Of a stretch of 34,745 bases of DNA, positions 25,275-33,693 are shown piece by piece (the first letter of the stretch is position 1; each line of letters begins with the position of its first letter). Made by a program: the position numbers and the translations under genes. This DNA is from DASXSB01 sp036506275. GTDB taxonomy: Bacteria; Methylomirabilota; Methylomirabilia; Rokubacteriales; CSP1-6. The DNA is taken from positions 1 to 34,745 of the forward strand of contig DASXSB010000026.1 in assembly GCA_036506275.1 (NCBI GenBank), written 5' to 3'. The notes beneath the pieces are model-generated. The model was not told the origin of the DNA and did not search any database. It saw only the letters and a list, made by a program, of their open reading frames with translations.

Positions 25275-26426
25275 TTAAACTCCCGCCTCGTCCCGCAAGT
25301 CCTTCACGCGATCGGTGCGCTCCCACGTGAACTCCGGTTCGGACCGGCCGAAGTGGCCGTAGGCCGCGGTCTTGCGGTAGATCGGCTTCCGGAGATTCAG
25401 ATACTTGATGATGCCGGTGGGGGTGAAGTCGAAATGTCGGCGCACCATCGCCTCCAGCTTGGTGTTGGGAACCTTCCCCGTGCCGAACGTCTCCACCATG
25501 ATCGAAACGGGGTCGGCGACGCCGATGGCGTAGGCGACCTGCACCTGGGCGCGCTCGGCGAGGCCGGCGGCGACGATGTTCTTCGCCACGTGGCGCGCCA
25601 TGTAGCAGGCCGAGCGATCGACCTTCGTCGGATCCTTGCCGGAGAACGCTCCGCCGCCGTGCGGGCAGGAGCCGCCGTACGTGTCGACGATGATCTTGCG
25701 CCCGGTGAGACCGGTGTCGCCCATGGGGCCGCCCGTCACGAAACGGCCGGTGGGGTTGACGTGGAACACGCACTTGTCGACGTCGAGGAGCTCGGCGGGA
25801 ACGGTGGGGACCACGACCTGCTCGATGACGTCCTTGCGGATGCGATCGGCGCTCACGTCGGGGCTGTGCTGGGTGGAGATCACGACCGTCTCCACCGCGC
25901 GCGGCTTGCCGTCCACGTAGCGCACGGTGACCTGCGACTTCCCGTCCGGGCGGAGGTACTCGAGCGCGCCCGCCTTGCGACGCTCGCTCAGCCGCATGAC
26001 CAGCTTGTGGGCGAGCATGATCGGCAGCGGCATCAGCTCCGCCGTTTCCCGACAGGCGTAGCCGAACATCAGGCCCTGGTCGCCGGCGCCGAGGTTGTCG
26101 ACGCCCATCGCGATGTCGGAGGACTGCTCGTCGATGGCGGTGATGACCCCGCACGTCTCGTAGTCGAAGCCGAACTTCGCGCGCGTGTAGCCCACCTCGC
26201 GGATGGTTTGTCGCGCGATGCGCGGGATGTCCACGTAGCAGTTCGTCGTGATCTCCCCCGCCACCACCACGAGCCCGGTCGTGAGCAGGGTCTCGCACGC
26301 CACGCGGCCCGTCGGGTCCTGTGACAGAATCGCGTCCAGCACCGCATCCGACACCTGGTCGGCGATCTTGTCGGGGTGACCTTCGGTCACCGACTCCGAC
26401 GTGAACAGATACTCGTCACGCGCCAT
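25275..26426 (-). CDS. metK: S-adenosylmethionine synthase
   Basis: 383 residues, full length. It makes SAM from methionine and ATP. The start TSESVTEGHPDKIADQVSDA contains the catalytic His17 (GHPDK). GAGDQGLMFGYA and the phosphate loop GGAFSGKDPTKVDRSA are intact, as are the metal-binding aspartates within the latter. The ATG at 26426 has a good ribosome site, GGAGGA, 7 nt upstream. A 66-bp gap separates it from the isomerase gene upstream. That is too short for a full SAM-I riboswitch, and I found no convincing promoter hexamers there, though the gap is AT-richer than its surroundings. ahcY follows, so synthesis of SAM and disposal of SAH are grouped. Confidence 0.98.
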   Translation of the reverse strand: MARDEYLFTSESVTEGHPDKIADQVSDAVLDAILSQDPTGRVACETLLTTGLVVVAGEITTNCYVDIPRIARQTIREVGYTRAKFGFDYETCGVITAIDEQSSDIAMGVDNLGAGDQGLMFGYACRETAELMPLPIMLAHKLVMRLSERRKAGALEYLRPDGKSQVTVRYVDGKPRAVETVVISTQHSPDVSADRIRKDVIEQVVVPTVPAELLDVDKCVFHVNPTGRFVTGGPMGDTGLTGRKIIVDTYGGSCPHGGGAFSGKDPTKVDRSACYMARHVAKNIVAAGLAERAQVQVAYAIGVADPVSIMVETFGTGKVPNTKLEAMVRRHFDFTPTGIIKYLNLRKPIYRKTAAYGHFGRSEPEFTWERTDRVKDLRDEAGV

Positions 26427-26492
26427 GGGCAGTCCTCCGCACGAAAAGTTCCGAACAGTTTAGCATCGTTACAACACCCGCGCGCGGTGGGA

Positions 26493-27539
26493 TCAGGGCG
26501 CGTTCATGCGCCGCTTGAAGTCCTCGATGATGGGCACCGCCCACGGATCGATGCCGCGCACGATCGCCAGGTAATAGCTCGTCCATTGCCCGACGTACGC
26601 GAGACCGAGCAAGCGCGCCGCCCGCGCTTTCCCGCGCGCCCAGCATTCGCCCACTCCGCCCGCCACCGGCCCCATCATCTCGCCGAGGAGCGCGAACCGC
26701 CGCGCGATGGCGGGAGACTCCTCGGGATCGCGCAGCAACACCGCGTAGAGATCGCAGGCCGCGTGTCCGTGCCACGCCTCGATCTCGTTGTGGTTCATCT
26801 CGGGAACGCTGCCGGCGAGCGCCAGCGTCTTCGCGTTCTCCGCGAAGTCGGTCTTCCAGCGGTAGGCGACGGCGGCCGTGAGCGGCCCCCCGTAGAGGGC
26901 GGGCATGCGGTCGCCGATGGCGAGGGCGAGGCGCTTGGCCTCGTTGGCGGAGGCGGGACGCGCGGGCGCGAGCGCGGACGCCAGCTCGCTCACGACGCCG
27001 ATCGTCTCCGTGATCTCGCTCGCGGTGGCCACGGGGACGCCGGCGTCCGCGAGGAGCGTGAGCGCGGGAAGGAAGAGGTAGGCGAGCGCCATGCGCGGCA
27101 TCAGGCCCCCCGGCAGCGTCACCAGGGGACAGCCGCGCGCGGAGGCGAGGGCGGCGAGGCGACCACCCGTGGTCATCACCACGAGCGGGAGGCCTCGTTC
27201 GAGGGCGGTCTCGGCGGCGGACACCACCTCTTCCGTTTCCCCGGAATACGACGCGGCGATGACGAGCGCGTCGCCGCGCGCGACGCCGGGGAGCCCGTAG
27301 CCACGGTGCACGAGCACGGGCACTTCGACCTGGTCGGCCGCGCAGGCGGCGAGACAATCGCCGCCGGCGGCGGAGCCGCCCATGCCGGCCACGATGACCA
27401 CGCGAGGGCGGCGGACCGTGAGCGCCGGCTGCGCGCGCAGGGCGGCGGCGGCGCGACAGTGCTCGGGAAAGGCGGCGAGGATGGACCGCACGTCGTGCGC
27501 GTCGAGGCGCGCCAGGCGCGCGGGATCGTCGAGGATCAC
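26493..27539 (-). CDS. Bifunctional phosphoglucose/phosphomannose isomerase
   Basis: 348 residues with two SIS domains. This family interconverts glucose-6-phosphate, fructose-6-phosphate and mannose-6-phosphate. Evidence is AGMGGSAAGGD at 51-61, the SIS phosphate loop SYSGETEE at 97-104, and the PEMNHNEIEAW block at 246-256, whose Glu/His residues are the expected catalytic ones. The family is common in archaea and some bacteria and differs from classical Pgi. The start is a GTG at 27539, as no upstream Met is available; it follows rapZ by 18 nt. It ends the LPS/sigma-54 operon and could feed sugar nucleotide synthesis as well as gluconeogenesis, linking with the fructose-6-phosphate made by the fbp product. 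Confidence 0.9.
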   Translation of the reverse strand: MILDDPARLARLDAHDVRSILAAFPEHCRAAAALRAQPALTVRRPRVVIVAGMGGSAAGGDCLAACAADQVEVPVLVHRGYGLPGVARGDALVIAASYSGETEEVVSAAETALERGLPLVVMTTGGRLAALASARGCPLVTLPGGLMPRMALAYLFLPALTLLADAGVPVATASEITETIGVVSELASALAPARPASANEAKRLALAIGDRMPALYGGPLTAAVAYRWKTDFAENAKTLALAGSVPEMNHNEIEAWHGHAACDLYAVLLRDPEESPAIARRFALLGEMMGPVAGGVGECWARGKARAARLLGLAYVGQWTSYYLAIVRGIDPWAVPIIEDFKRRMNAP

Positions 27540-27557
27540 CGGGACGCGACCGTCACA

Positions 27558-28427
27558 TCACTCCCGATCCAGGTCCCGGTGCACCACCGTGGGCGCGAAG
27601 CCGAGGCCATCGAGGAACTTGCGCAGCTCCTCCACCAGCGCCACCGAGCGGTGCCGGCCCCCCGTGCATCCCACGGCGATGGTGAGATACGCCTTGCCCT
27701 CCCGCTCGTACCAGGGCAGCACGAAGCGCAGCAAATCTTGCAGCCGCTCCAGGAGCTCGCGGCTCGGTCCCGAATCGAACACGAAGTCGCGCACGCGGCG
27801 GTCCCGGCCGTCGAGAGCGCGCAGCCCATCCACGAAGTGGGGATTGGGCAGGAAGCGCACGTCGAAGACGAGATCGGCGTCGAACGGGATGCCGTGCTTG
27901 AAACCGAACGACACCAGCGAGGTGGCGAGGCCGCGCCGCTCCTTGGGCGTCACATACAGCTCGATGAGGAGCGCCTTCAACTGGTGCACGGTGAGGGCCG
28001 AGGTGTCGATGATGCGATCGGCGACCTCGCGCGTGTGCGCCATCTCCTTCTTTTCGGCCCGGATGGCGTCGAGGACGTTGCCCTCGCCGCCGAGGGGATG
28101 GCGCCTGCGCGTCTCGTGGAAGCGCCGTACGAGCGCCTCCTCGCTCGCCTCCAGGAAGAGCACTTCCACGGCGTGGCCCCGCCGCTTCAGCTCCTGCATG
28201 GCCTCCAGCAGGTGCGGCAGGTACTCCCCTTCGCGGACGTCCACGCCGAGCGCCACCCGCTGCGCGGTGTGGCCGGTCCGCGTCACGAGGTCGGCGAAGG
28301 TCGGGATGAGCGTGGTGGGGAGGTTGTCGACGCAGAAGAACCCCATGTCCTCGAAGCACTTGATGGCGTAGCTCTTCCCGGCCCCGCTGAGGCCGGTGAT
28401 GACCACGAACGTCACCGACTCGGACAT
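27558..28427 (-). CDS. rapZ: RapZ/YvcJ family nucleotide-binding regulatory protein
   Basis: 289 residues. The N-terminal domain has the Walker A motif GLSGAGKS (12-19) followed by CFEDMGFFCVDNLP, diagnostic of the family. The C-terminal domain, which binds RNA and glucosamine-6-phosphate in the E. coli protein, ends with VGCTGGRHRS (252-261). In enterobacteria RapZ guides RNase E to the GlmZ small RNA and so controls glmS; outside them the role is less clear and the protein binds and hydrolyses nucleotides. The ATG at 28427 is 15 nt after rpoN. The rpoN-rapZ neighbourhood is conserved in many diderms, usually with hpf and ptsN between them; those genes are absent here. Confidence 0.95.
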   Translation of the reverse strand: MSESVTFVVITGLSGAGKSYAIKCFEDMGFFCVDNLPTTLIPTFADLVTRTGHTAQRVALGVDVREGEYLPHLLEAMQELKRRGHAVEVLFLEASEEALVRRFHETRRRHPLGGEGNVLDAIRAEKKEMAHTREVADRIIDTSALTVHQLKALLIELYVTPKERRGLATSLVSFGFKHGIPFDADLVFDVRFLPNPHFVDGLRALDGRDRRVRDFVFDSGPSRELLERLQDLLRFVLPWYEREGKAYLTIAVGCTGGRHRSVALVEELRKFLDGLGFAPTVVHRDLDRE

Positions 28428-28442
28428 GACCGCGCGCGCGAC

Positions 28443-29891
28443 CTATCGTTTGCGCGGCATCAGCCGGCGCTGGTGCGACGGTAGGATCCCGAGCTCCTCC
28501 CGGTACTTCGCAACCGTACGCCGGGCGATGGTCAGCCCCTTGCCTTTCAGGATCTGCGCCACCTCCTGGTCGGAGAGCGGCTTCGACGGGTCCTCGTTGG
28601 CGAGGAGGTCCTGGATCATCTTCTTCACCGACACCGACGACACCATCTCCCCGTCGCCGGAGGCGATGCCGCTGTGGAAGAAGAACTTCAGCTCGAAGAG
28701 TCCCTGCGGCGTCTCCACGTACTTGTTGGTGGTGACGCGGCTGATGGTCGACTCGTGCATCCCGATGTCCTCGCCCACGTCCCGCAGGGAGAGCGGGCGC
28801 AGGCACGGCAACCCCTTGTCGAGGACCTCTCGCTGGAACTTCACGATGGACTGGGTGACCTTGCGCAGCGTGCGCTGGCGCTGATCCACGCTCTTGATGA
28901 GCCACACCGCGGAGCGCAGCTTCTGCTCGACGTACGCGCGCGCCTCGTCGCCGGAGTTGCGGAGGAGCGACCGGTAGAGCGAGTTCACGCGCAGGCGCGG
29001 GATGCCATCCTCGTTCAGGACCACCGTGTACTCGTTCCCCATCTTGTGCACGACGACGTCGGGGACGATGTAGCGGGAGTCGTTGCCGCCGAAGCGCCGG
29101 CCCGGCTTCGGCTCCAGCCCCATGATCTCCTCCACCGACTCCATGATGCGGTCGAGGGGGAGCTTGAGGGCGCGCGCGATGTCGGGATAGCGGCGGCGCG
29201 TGAGGTCATCGAAGTGGTCCTCCACGATCTCCACCGACACCGGATCCGGGTTGGGATCGCTCTTGAGCTGGATGAGCAGGCACTCCTGGATGCTGCGCGC
29301 GGCCACCCCCGGCGGATCGAAGCCCTGCACGAGCGCGAGCACCTTCTCCACGTCGGACACGCTCGCCTGGCAGCGGTCGGCGATCTCCTGGAGCTCGGCG
29401 CGGAGATAGCCGTCCTCGTCGAGGTTGCCGATGATCTCGCCCCCGATGCGCCGCGTGAGCGGCTCCTCGGTCGCGAAGCGGAGCTGCTCGTCGAGATGAT
29501 CGGTGAGCGAGGACACGGAGCGGACGATGTTCTCGAACGGAAGATCGTCGCGATCCTCCTGGGCCACCAGCGAGCGTTCCTCGTGGTCGTCGAACATGAC
29601 CTGGTTGAGGTCGAAGGGGAGGTCGTCCGTCTGCCGCTCTTCGCGGGGAGCCGTCTCCAGCGGGAGCGGCTCCGGCGTGGGCGCGGTGGGACTCTCGGGC
29701 GCCGCCGATCCCTCCGGCGTGTCCGGCACCTCCGGCGTCTCCTCGAGGAGCGGATTCTCCAGCAGCTCCTTCTGCACCACTTCCTGGAGCTCCAGCGTGG
29801 AAAGCTGCAGGAGCTGGATCGCCTGCTGGAGGAGCGGCGTCATGACGACGCGCTGGCTCTGGCGTAGTGAGAGTCGCGTTTCCATGGCCAT
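28443..29891 (-). CDS. rpoN: RNA polymerase sigma-54 factor
   Basis: 482 residues. The N-terminal activator-interaction region is rich in Gln and Leu (SQRVVMTPLLQQAIQLLQLS). An acidic, proline-rich region II (about 50-125) is followed by the core-binding domain, a helix-turn-helix region and the RpoN box ARRTVAKYRE (about 456-465), which contacts the -24 element. The ATG at 29891 is used; the Met two codons later is equally possible, since neither has a strong ribosome site. It is 22 nt after lptB, in the common order lptB-rpoN. No sigma-54 activator protein or obvious -24/-12 promoter was found in this window, so its targets here are unknown. Confidence 0.97.
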   Translation of the reverse strand: MAMETRLSLRQSQRVVMTPLLQQAIQLLQLSTLELQEVVQKELLENPLLEETPEVPDTPEGSAAPESPTAPTPEPLPLETAPREERQTDDLPFDLNQVMFDDHEERSLVAQEDRDDLPFENIVRSVSSLTDHLDEQLRFATEEPLTRRIGGEIIGNLDEDGYLRAELQEIADRCQASVSDVEKVLALVQGFDPPGVAARSIQECLLIQLKSDPNPDPVSVEIVEDHFDDLTRRRYPDIARALKLPLDRIMESVEEIMGLEPKPGRRFGGNDSRYIVPDVVVHKMGNEYTVVLNEDGIPRLRVNSLYRSLLRNSGDEARAYVEQKLRSAVWLIKSVDQRQRTLRKVTQSIVKFQREVLDKGLPCLRPLSLRDVGEDIGMHESTISRVTTNKYVETPQGLFELKFFFHSGIASGDGEMVSSVSVKKMIQDLLANEDPSKPLSDQEVAQILKGKGLTIARRTVAKYREELGILPSHQRRLMPRKR

Positions 29892-29913
29892 GGCAGCTAT
29901 TCCATTCGGGGCC

Positions 29914-30636
29914 CTAGAGCGAGAACCGTTCCCCGAGATAGATCTCCCGGGCCCGCGAGTTGTTCGCGATTTCGGTGGCGGTGCCGGACACGAGAATTTT
30001 TCCGCCGTACAGGATGTATGCCCGGTCGGTGATGGAGAGCGTCTCCCGCACGTTGTGGTCCGTGATGAGGATGCCGATGCCCTTCTCGCGCAGCCGGCCG
30101 ACGATCTCCTGGATGTCGCCGATGGCGATGGGGTCGATGCCGGTGAACGGCTCGTCGAGGAGCAGGTACTGCGGCCCCGTCACGAGCGCGCGCGTGATCT
30201 CGAGGCGCCGGCGCTCGCCGCCCGAGAGCGTGTAGGCCGGATAGGGCGCGAGGGCGCTGAGACCAAGCTCGGCGAGCAGCTCGCGCGCCCGCTCGCGGCG
30301 CTCCGCGGCGGAAAGATCGAGCGTCTCGAGGATGGCGAGCAGGTTCTGCTCCACCGTGAGCTTGCGGAATACCGACGACTCCTGCGGGAGGTAGCCCACG
30401 CCGAGCCGGCAGCGCTGGTACATGGGCAGCGGCGTGATGTCCTGTCCCTCCAGGAAAATACGCCCGCCGTCGCTGGGCAGGAGCCCCACCACCATGTAGA
30501 ACGACGTCGTCTTGCCGGCGCCGTTGGGGCCGAGCAGCCCCACGACCTCTCCCCGCTGGATCTCCAGCGAGACGTCGTCGACGACTTTGCGGTGTTTGAA
30601 CCACTTCACCAATCCCTGGGCAACGAGGCCTTCCAT
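29914..30636 (-). CDS. lptB: LPS export ABC transporter ATP-binding protein
   Basis: 240 residues. The cytoplasmic ATPase that powers LPS transport by binding the coupling helices of LptF and LptG. Walker A GPNGAGKT is at 36-43, the Q-loop YLPQESSVFRKLTVEQN from about 82, the signature LSGGE at 137-141, Walker B LLLDEP near 158-163, and the switch His in LITDHNVRETLS. These details, especially the Q-loop region and FTGIDPIAI, are specific to LptB. The ATG at 30636 is 3 nt after the lptA stop. Its membrane partners are encoded as a single fused protein 10 kb away. Confidence 0.97.
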   Translation of the reverse strand: MEGLVAQGLVKWFKHRKVVDDVSLEIQRGEVVGLLGPNGAGKTTSFYMVVGLLPSDGGRIFLEGQDITPLPMYQRCRLGVGYLPQESSVFRKLTVEQNLLAILETLDLSAAERRERARELLAELGLSALAPYPAYTLSGGERRRLEITRALVTGPQYLLLDEPFTGIDPIAIGDIQEIVGRLREKGIGILITDHNVRETLSITDRAYILYGGKILVSGTATEIANNSRAREIYLGERFSL

Positions 30637-30639
30637 CCG

Positions 30640-31251
30640 TCAGTTCTTGCAGACCACGGCGGGCTTGGGGGTCGTGTTCGGCGCGGACGCGGTGCCGGAC
30701 TCTTTGGGATAGAAGACCGCCTTCACCCGCTCCTGGCGGCCGCCCTGCACCACGCTGCGATCCTGGGACAGGAAGATCGTGATGGTGTCGCCGCTCACCA
30801 CGTTGTCCTCTTCCCACACGCGCGCGTTGCCCATCAGGACCACGCGCTGCTCGAGGTCGAAGTAATCCGCGCGCTGCGCCGTTCCCGTACGGCAGTCGCG
30901 CGTGATGATGCGGACGTTGCCGGTGGAGACGGTGCGGAGGATGCGATCGCCCTTCTCGTCGAGGTAGACCTCCATCCGATCGGCGTGCTGGACGGAGTTC
31001 TCCTGCCGGGCCACGACGTTGCCGGTGAAGATGACGAGGCTTTCCTTGCCGAAGCGCTCCATGCGATCGGCGTCCACGGTGACTGGCTGCTTGCGGTCGC
31101 CGCCCTTGCCATCGCTCTTGCTCTCGCTCGCCGGCGCCGGAGCCCGCGGCGGAGCGGTGGGCGGCGGAGAGGTGGGCGCCGACGCGGGGGCGGCGGCATG
31201 GGCGACGGCGGCGATCCCGACGAGAACGGCCGTGAAGAACGCGCGCCTCAC
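30640..31251 (-). CDS. lptA: LptA-like periplasmic LPS transport protein (OstA family)
   Basis: 203 residues. A signal peptide (RRAFFTAVLVGIAAVAHAA) is followed by a Pro/Ala-rich linker of about 40 residues. The OstA beta-jellyroll domain begins at PVTVDADRMERFGKE and continues with VIFTGNVVARQ, RADRMEVYLDEKG-like and GNARVWEEDNVVSGDTITIFL. These repeated segments are the usual LptA pattern. The protein would form the bridge that carries LPS through the periplasm. It starts at a GTG that overlaps the lptC stop as GTGA, and lptB follows 3 nt later. The Pro-rich linker is longer than in E. coli LptA. Confidence 0.92.
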   Translation of the reverse strand: MRRAFFTAVLVGIAAVAHAAAPASAPTSPPPTAPPRAPAPASESKSDGKGGDRKQPVTVDADRMERFGKESLVIFTGNVVARQENSVQHADRMEVYLDEKGDRILRTVSTGNVRIITRDCRTGTAQRADYFDLEQRVVLMGNARVWEEDNVVSGDTITIFLSQDRSVVQGGRQERVKAVFYPKESGTASAPNTTPKPAVVCKN

Positions 31252-31808
31252 GGGGCGGGCTCCTTCGGCGTGGCCACGAACGTCGCTTTCACGGGGCCCG
31301 TCACCGTCGCCTTGTCCTCATCCATGCGGACGTCGAGGGAAGAGCCGAGCACGAGCGTGCCGGGACGTGACATCTTCACGGGCGCGTCCGTCCACAGCCG
31401 CTTCTCGCCGCCCTGCCACCGCAGCACCGACGTCTCCAGACGCAAGCCGTCGCTCGAGGTCAGCACGACGTTGCGGCGAATTTCGACGTCCTGCGCGGGC
31501 TGGAAGAGGTCCCCTTCCTCGCCCACGATGTTCCAGGAACGGTCAGGCTGGTGGACGTCGACCACGATCTTGCGGAGGTTGGTGCGGCCCTCGCTTTCGA
31601 ACACCAGCGCCTGCTCGGCGCGAAGCTGCCAGCGGATGGTCCCGGAATCCTCCTCGATCTTGACTTCTTTGATGTGGAGATCGGCGTTGGAGGTGGCCGG
31701 ACCCGTGGATTCCCCCGGCATCGTGCGGCTCTTGGCGAACAGCGTCGCCGCCACGAGCAGCACGAACAGGACGACTCCCGCGAGGATAGCGCGTGATAAT
31801 CGGTGCAT
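31248..31808 (-). CDS. lptC: LPS export system protein LptC
   Basis: 186 residues: one N-terminal membrane helix (ILAGVVLFVLLVAATLFA) and a periplasmic LptC jellyroll (DLHIKEVKIEEDSGTIRWQLRAEQA and later GDLFQPAQDVEIRRNVVL and LRWQGGEKRLWTDAPVKM are typical in pattern). It links the LptBFG transporter to LptA. The ATG at 31808 places the helix right at the start. An open frame 12 codons longer is less likely. No Shine-Dalgarno is visible. It lies 78 bp after kdsD, a gap with no convincing promoter, where kdsC is often found in other genomes. It overlaps lptA by 4 bp. Confidence 0.9.
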   Translation of the reverse strand: MHRLSRAILAGVVLFVLLVAATLFAKSRTMPGESTGPATSNADLHIKEVKIEEDSGTIRWQLRAEQALVFESEGRTNLRKIVVDVHQPDRSWNIVGEEGDLFQPAQDVEIRRNVVLTSSDGLRLETSVLRWQGGEKRLWTDAPVKMSRPGTLVLGSSLDVRMDEDKATVTGPVKATFVATPKEPAP

Positions 31809-31886
31809 ATTAGACGGTGTGCAATTTCGGTACCAGCCTATCACAGGGATCGAGACGGCGGGAAGCGAAAACGGCCGTAGCGGCTC

Positions 31887-32852
31887 TCAGACGATCTTGG
31901 CGCGCAGGATATCGTGCATGTGGATCAAGCCCACCGGGCGCCGCTCGCCGTCCACGATAACGAGGCTCGTGATCTCGAACGATTCCATGACCTCGAGCGC
32001 CTTGAAGGCGAGGTCGTCGGCCCCGATCGTCTTTGGCTGACGCGTCGCCACCTCGCCCGCCCGCAGCGTCCGGATCGACCGCGCCTTGAGATGGAGCCGC
32101 CGCAGGTCGCCGTCGGTGATGATGCCGACGAGGCGGCCGGCGGTATCGACGACGGTCGTCATGCCCTTGCGCGCGCGCGTCATCTCCGCGATCGCGTCCT
32201 TCATCAAGACGTCCTCGCCGACGCGCGGCACCGCATCGCCCGTGAGCATGAGGTCGGAGACCTTGAACAGCGCGCGCCAGCCAAGCGTCCCGCGTGGATG
32301 CAGCGCCGCGTAGTCCTCGGGCCGGAGGCCGCGCCGATCGAGAAGGGCCATCGCGAGCGCGTCGCCGGCGGCGAGGGCGGCGGTGCTGCTGCAGGTGGGG
32401 GTGAGGTTCATCGGGCACGCTTCCTCCGCCACGCTCACGTCGATCACGACCTCGCACTGGCGCGCCAGCGTCGACGTCGGATTGCCGGTGAGCAGCACCA
32501 GAGGAACCCCGAGCCGCTTCAGGGGCGGCAGGATGGCGAGCACCTCGTCGGTCTCGCCCGAGTTCGAGAGCGCGAGCACGACGTCGCCGCGCCCGACCAT
32601 GCCGAGATCGCCGTGGACGCCCTCGGCGGGATGGAGAAAATAGGCGGGCGTTCCCGTGGACGCGAGCGTGGCCGCGATCTTTCTTCCCACGAGGCCGGAC
32701 TTGCCCATCCCGGTCACGATCACGCGGCCGCTAGCGCCGTGGAGGAGGTCGACCGCGCGCTCGAAGCCGGCGTCGAGCTTCGGAATGAGGCCGAGGATCG
32801 CCTCCGCCTCCAGCTGCAGCACGCGCTCGGCGAGCCGGCGGACGTCGCTCAC
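31887..32852 (-). CDS. kdsD: D-arabinose-5-phosphate isomerase (KpsF/GutQ family)
   Basis: 321 residues. It converts ribulose-5-phosphate to arabinose-5-phosphate, the first committed substrate for Kdo. The SIS domain shows VTGMGKSGLVGRKIA (46-60), HPAEGVHGDLGM and ALSNSGETDE, and the conserved His of LHPRGTLGWR. Two CBS domains follow from about residue 205 (DLMLTGDAVPRV and ITSLVIVDGERRPVGLIHMHD). It starts at a GTG that overlaps the kdsA stop as GTGA, so the two Kdo enzymes are coupled. Confidence 0.96.
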   Translation of the reverse strand: MSDVRRLAERVLQLEAEAILGLIPKLDAGFERAVDLLHGASGRVIVTGMGKSGLVGRKIAATLASTGTPAYFLHPAEGVHGDLGMVGRGDVVLALSNSGETDEVLAILPPLKRLGVPLVLLTGNPTSTLARQCEVVIDVSVAEEACPMNLTPTCSSTAALAAGDALAMALLDRRGLRPEDYAALHPRGTLGWRALFKVSDLMLTGDAVPRVGEDVLMKDAIAEMTRARKGMTTVVDTAGRLVGIITDGDLRRLHLKARSIRTLRAGEVATRQPKTIGADDLAFKALEVMESFEITSLVIVDGERRPVGLIHMHDILRAKIV

Positions 32853-33676
32853 GGCGTCACCGCGCGCGCGATGGCGGTGATCTCCGCCAGCAACGCGGGA
32901 AGGTCGTCGATGCGCAACATGTTCGGGCCGTCGGACAGTGGTCGTCCGTCCTCCAGCGTGCGGTCGGGATCCTCGTGCATCTCCATGAACAGCGCGTCCA
33001 CGCCGAACGCCACCGCCGCCCGCGCGAGGGCGGGCACGTACTTTCGCTCGCCGCCGGAGCGGTCGCCGGCGCCGCCGGGAAGCTGGACGGCGTGGGTGGC
33101 GTCGAAGACGACGGGATAGCCGAGCTCGCGCATGTCGGCAAGACCGCGCATGTCGACCACGAGGTTGTGATAGCCGAAGGAGGTGCCGCGCTCCGTCAGC
33201 AGCACGTTCTCGTTGCCGGTGGAGCGCACCTTCTCGACGACGTTCTTCATGTCACCGGGAGCGAGGAACTGCCCCTTCTTCACGTTGACGGGCTTCCCCG
33301 TGCGAGCGGCGGCGAGCACGAGATCGGTCTGGCGGCAGAGAAACGCCGGGATCTGCAACACGTCGAGCACCTCCGCCGCCGGCGCGATCTCCGTCACCTG
33401 ATGAACGTCGGAGAGGACGGGCACGCCGATCGTCTCCCGGACGCGGCGCAGGATGCGAAGGCCTTCCGTCAGTCCCGGCCCGCGGTAGCCGCCCACCGAG
33501 GATCGGTTCGCCTTGTCGTAGGACGACTTGTAGACGAAGGGCACGCCGTGGCCGGCGGCGATGTCGGCGAGGCGCTCCGCGGTCATGAGGGCGTGCTTCT
33601 CGTTCTCGATCGCGCACGGTCCGCCGATGAGCACGAGAGGCGCGCCGCCCCCGATCGTGATCGGTCCCACCGTCAC
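32849..33676 (-). CDS. kdsA: 3-deoxy-8-phosphooctulonate synthase
   Basis: About 275 residues. It condenses arabinose-5-phosphate with phosphoenolpyruvate to Kdo-8-phosphate. Conserved stretches are LIGGPCAIEN, FVYKSSYDKANRSS, PVLSDVHQ, LQIPAFLCRQTDLV, VNVKKGQFLAPGDM, LLTERGTSFGYHNLVVDMR and FDATHAVQLPGG. The Cys of GGPCAIEN and the Asp/His pattern suggest a possible metal site, but class cannot be settled by eye. The start is uncertain: GTG at 33676 fits family length; GTG at 33670 and a TTG at 33697 that overlaps the pyrG stop are alternatives, none with a clear ribosome site. Confidence 0.95.
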   Translation of the reverse strand: MTVGPITIGGGAPLVLIGGPCAIENEKHALMTAERLADIAAGHGVPFVYKSSYDKANRSSVGGYRGPGLTEGLRILRRVRETIGVPVLSDVHQVTEIAPAAEVLDVLQIPAFLCRQTDLVLAAARTGKPVNVKKGQFLAPGDMKNVVEKVRSTGNENVLLTERGTSFGYHNLVVDMRGLADMRELGYPVVFDATHAVQLPGGAGDRSGGERKYVPALARAAVAFGVDALFMEMHEDPDRTLEDGRPLSDGPNMLRIDDLPALLAEITAIARAVTP

Positions 33677-33693
33677 CGCGCGCGTGGTGACCG

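Noticed and set aside
26440..26462. LexA- or MetJ-like operator ahead of metK (GTTC-N-GAAC)
   Set aside because: The symmetry is only 4 bp per side and matches no consensus well enough.
26427..26492. SAM riboswitch ahead of metK
   Set aside because: The gap is only 66 bp and lacks a recognisable multi-stem leader.
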